From assembly GCF_900184795.1 (NCBI RefSeq), contig NZ_FXXN01000025.1:134542-198541 (forward strand): 64,000 nucleotides of DNA, given 5' to 3'. Shown one piece after another: positions 62,498 through 64,000 of the stretch (positions are counted from its first letter, which is position 1; every line of letters starts with the position of its first letter). The translations under genes were made by a program, and so were the position numbers. The notes beneath the pieces were generated by a model. That model was not told the origin of the DNA. It searched no databases and saw only the letters and a program-made list of their open reading frames with translations. This stretch comes from Magnetospirillum sp. 15-1 (GTDB taxonomy: Bacteria > Pseudomonadota > Alphaproteobacteria > Rhodospirillales > Magnetospirillaceae).

Positions 62498-64000
62498 CTA
62501 GAACAGAGCCACCAGACTCTCGATCTGGGTGGTGGCCATGGCCGCCACCTGCGTCGCGGTGAAGCCTCCCGCCTGCGTGGCGGTCAGCGACAGAATCTGG
62601 GTGGTGCTCAGCACGGCCAGACTGGTCGTGGGGATGGACCCGATCAGGGTGGCGGTCAGCCCATCGATCTGGGTGGTGGTCAACCCCGCCACGCCGGTGG
62701 AACTGAGGGCGGCCAACTGAGCCGTGGTCAGCGACCCCATCTGGGCCGATGTCACCGAGCCCAACTGGGTAGTGGTCAATCCGCCGATTCCGGTCGAACT
62801 CAATCCCCTGATCTGGGTGGGGGTGAGCGCCGCCACCTGGGTGGTGGTCAAGCCCTGCAACTGGGCCGTGGAGAGCGTCACCAGGGTCGTGGCGGTCAGC
62901 CCGAGAACCTGGGTCGTCGACAGCGCCGCCAGCGTGACCGAGTTGAGGCCCGCGGCGGCGGTGGAGAACAAGGAGCCCAGGACGGTGGCCGTCAGGCTGC
63001 CGATCTGGGTGGTGGACAGCGCGGCCAGATCGGTGGAATCCAGCCCGCGAGCCTGGGCGCCGGAGAGGCTGGCCACCTGGGTGGTGCTCAGCGTCCCGAA
63101 CTGGGTGGTGTTGAGGCCGGAGATGCCGGTGGCGGTCAGGGCCGCCATCTGGGTGGTGGAGAGGGCTCTCACCTCGGTGGAGGTCAGTCCGCCGATCTGA
63201 GTGATGGTCAGGACGGCGATCTGGCTGGCGATCAGTCCACCGACCTGGGTGGTGGACAGGCTGGTCAGGGCCGTGGTGGTCAGCGCCTGGATGGCGGTGG
63301 CGCTGATCCTGGACAACTGGGTGGTGGACAGCGCCGACATCTGGGTCGATGTCAGGGCGGTTACCGCCGTGGAGCTTAGCTGGGCGATGCCGGTGGTGGT
63401 GAAGGCGCCGATGGCCGTGGTGGTGATGCCGGCCAACTGAGTGGTGGTGAGCGCCGTCACGCTGCCCAGGGACAGCCCGGCCGCCTGGGTGGTGGACAAG
63501 GCCGCCAGGGTGGTGGTGGACAGGCCACGGACCTGGGTGGGGCTCAGTGCGGCCATCTGGGTGGTGCCGAGCGCCCCCAGTTGCGTGGTGCTGAGCGCTT
63601 CCAGATTGGTGACGGACAGGGCGCGCATCTGGGTCGCCGTCAGGGCCGCGATATCGGTGGAGGGCAGTGCATTCACCAGGGTGGAGCTCAGCCCCGACAA
63701 TTGAAGGGCGACCAGCCCGCCGATCTGGGTGGTGGTCAGGGCCGTCAGGCTGGTGGTGGATAGCCCGTTGAGCTGGGTGGCGGTCAGGCCGGCAACCAGG
63801 GTGGCCGTCAGGCCGCCCATCTGGGTGATGGACAGCGCGCTCAGCCCGGTGGTGGTCAGGCCCCGCACATTGGCGGCAGTGATCGACGCCAGTTGGGTGG
63901 TGCTCAGTTGCCCGACCTGGCTGGTGGTCAGGGCGCCGATGCCGGACGCGCTCAGTGCGGCGATGGCGGTGGAGGACAGGCCGCCGACCTGGGTGGTGGT
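62498..64000 (-). CDS. Giant octapeptide-repeat protein (3' part; continues beyond window)
   Basis: The reading frame is open from the right edge to the stop at 62498, at least 500 residues, with no other domain. It consists almost wholly of an 8-residue repeat, consensus T-T-Q-[VIM]-x-x-L-[ST] (about 62 copies in 24-bp units), for example TTQLGALG, TTQMAALS, PTQVRGLS. Regular Thr-Gln and hydrophobic positions suggest a beta-solenoid or fibrous surface protein. It ends with the repeat and a Phe (LVALF), without a sorting or secretion domain. Function and the N-terminal part are not visible. Confidence 0.75.
   Translation of the reverse strand, partial: TTTQVGGLSSTAIAALSASGIGALTTSQVGQLSTTQLASITAANVRGLTTTGLSALSITQMGGLTATLVAGLTATQLNGLSTTSLTALTTTQIGGLVALQLSGLSSTLVNALPSTDIAALTATQMRALSVTNLEALSTTQLGALGTTQMAALSPTQVRGLSTTTLAALSTTQAAGLSLGSVTALTTTQLAGITTTAIGAFTTTGIAQLSSTAVTALTSTQMSALSTTQLSRISATAIQALTTTALTSLSTTQVGGLIASQIAVLTITQIGGLTSTEVRALSTTQMAALTATGISGLNTTQFGTLSTTQVASLSGAQARGLDSTDLAALSTTQIGSLTATVLGSLFSTAAAGLNSVTLAALSTTQVLGLTATTLVTLSTAQLQGLTTTQVAALTPTQIRGLSSTGIGGLTTTQLGSVTSAQMGSLTTAQLAALSSTGVAGLTTTQIDGLTATLIGSIPTTSLAVLSTTQILSLTATQAGGFTATQVAAMATTQIESLVALF

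Noticed and set aside
62198-63379. A Gly-rich plus-strand frame over mlaC and the repeat gene
   Set aside because: It is in the wrong frame for mlaC and antisense to the octapeptide gene; the composition reflects the repeats only.
62498-64000. CRISPR array suggested by regular 24-bp repeats
   Set aside because: Units are contiguous, have no spacers, vary at codon-like positions and keep an open frame; they encode a repeat protein.

Overview
The window is high-GC alphaproteobacterial chromosome, probably a Magnetospirillum-like member of the Rhodospirillaceae. This rests on gene content (DUF2336 protein coupled to a PAS-GGDEF cyclase, bactofilin operon, ArsR-methyltransferase next to metF-metH, many signalling proteins) and on very G/C-biased third codon positions. 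The genus is an inference; no rRNA is present.

Layout. 1-27.6 kb is backbone: the tail of a DUF4159/glutamine-amidotransferase-like envelope operon; an M23 peptidase-bactofilin-CorA operon; a short protein resembling sulfur oxygenase reductase; a TPR protein; an FKBP isomerase; dapD-dapE; tpx; nadA-nadC-nadB; a receiver protein; a P-type Ca-type ATPase with a NarL regulator; pyrD with a HAD hydrolase; a ferredoxin reductase; a DUF2336-diguanylate cyclase pair; and a pyrimidine-nucleotidase-like HAD protein. 53.9-64 kb is backbone again: an MBL hydrolase, metH, metF and an ArsR-methyltransferase regulator, mlaA-mlaC, and the 3' part of a giant octapeptide-repeat protein that runs off the right edge.

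27.7-53.9 kb is a composite mobile region, visibly lower in G+C and full of unfamiliar genes. It is bounded and subdivided by pieces of leucine tRNA genes, all cut at the anticodon loop. One tRNA-Leu(CAA) gene is split into two perfectly complementary halves 21.8 kb apart (31830-31883 and 53670-53709). An intact tRNA-Leu(CAA) lies just inside the insertion, and each of two related tyrosine recombinases starts about 20 bp after a tRNA 3' end. The simplest reading is serial, nested integration into tRNA-Leu anticodon loops by elements that each bring a replacement tRNA. A smaller 2.35-kb unit at the left is flanked by near-identical 3' halves of a tRNA-Leu(UAA).

Cargo includes a HEPN-like DUF3644 protein, a DUF6641 protein, membrane proteins of unknown role, a minimal recombinase, a FixJ-type regulator, a MASE1 histidine kinase whose own regulator gene is reduced to about 20 codons, a run of small exported proteins ending in an outer-membrane beta-barrel, a block of unrecognised overlapping genes (46.5-50.6 kb) including one with an 11-bp tandem repeat inside its reading frame, an IS5-family insertion, and a DUF3768 gene. 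All assignments come from reading motifs and context; no database search was run.
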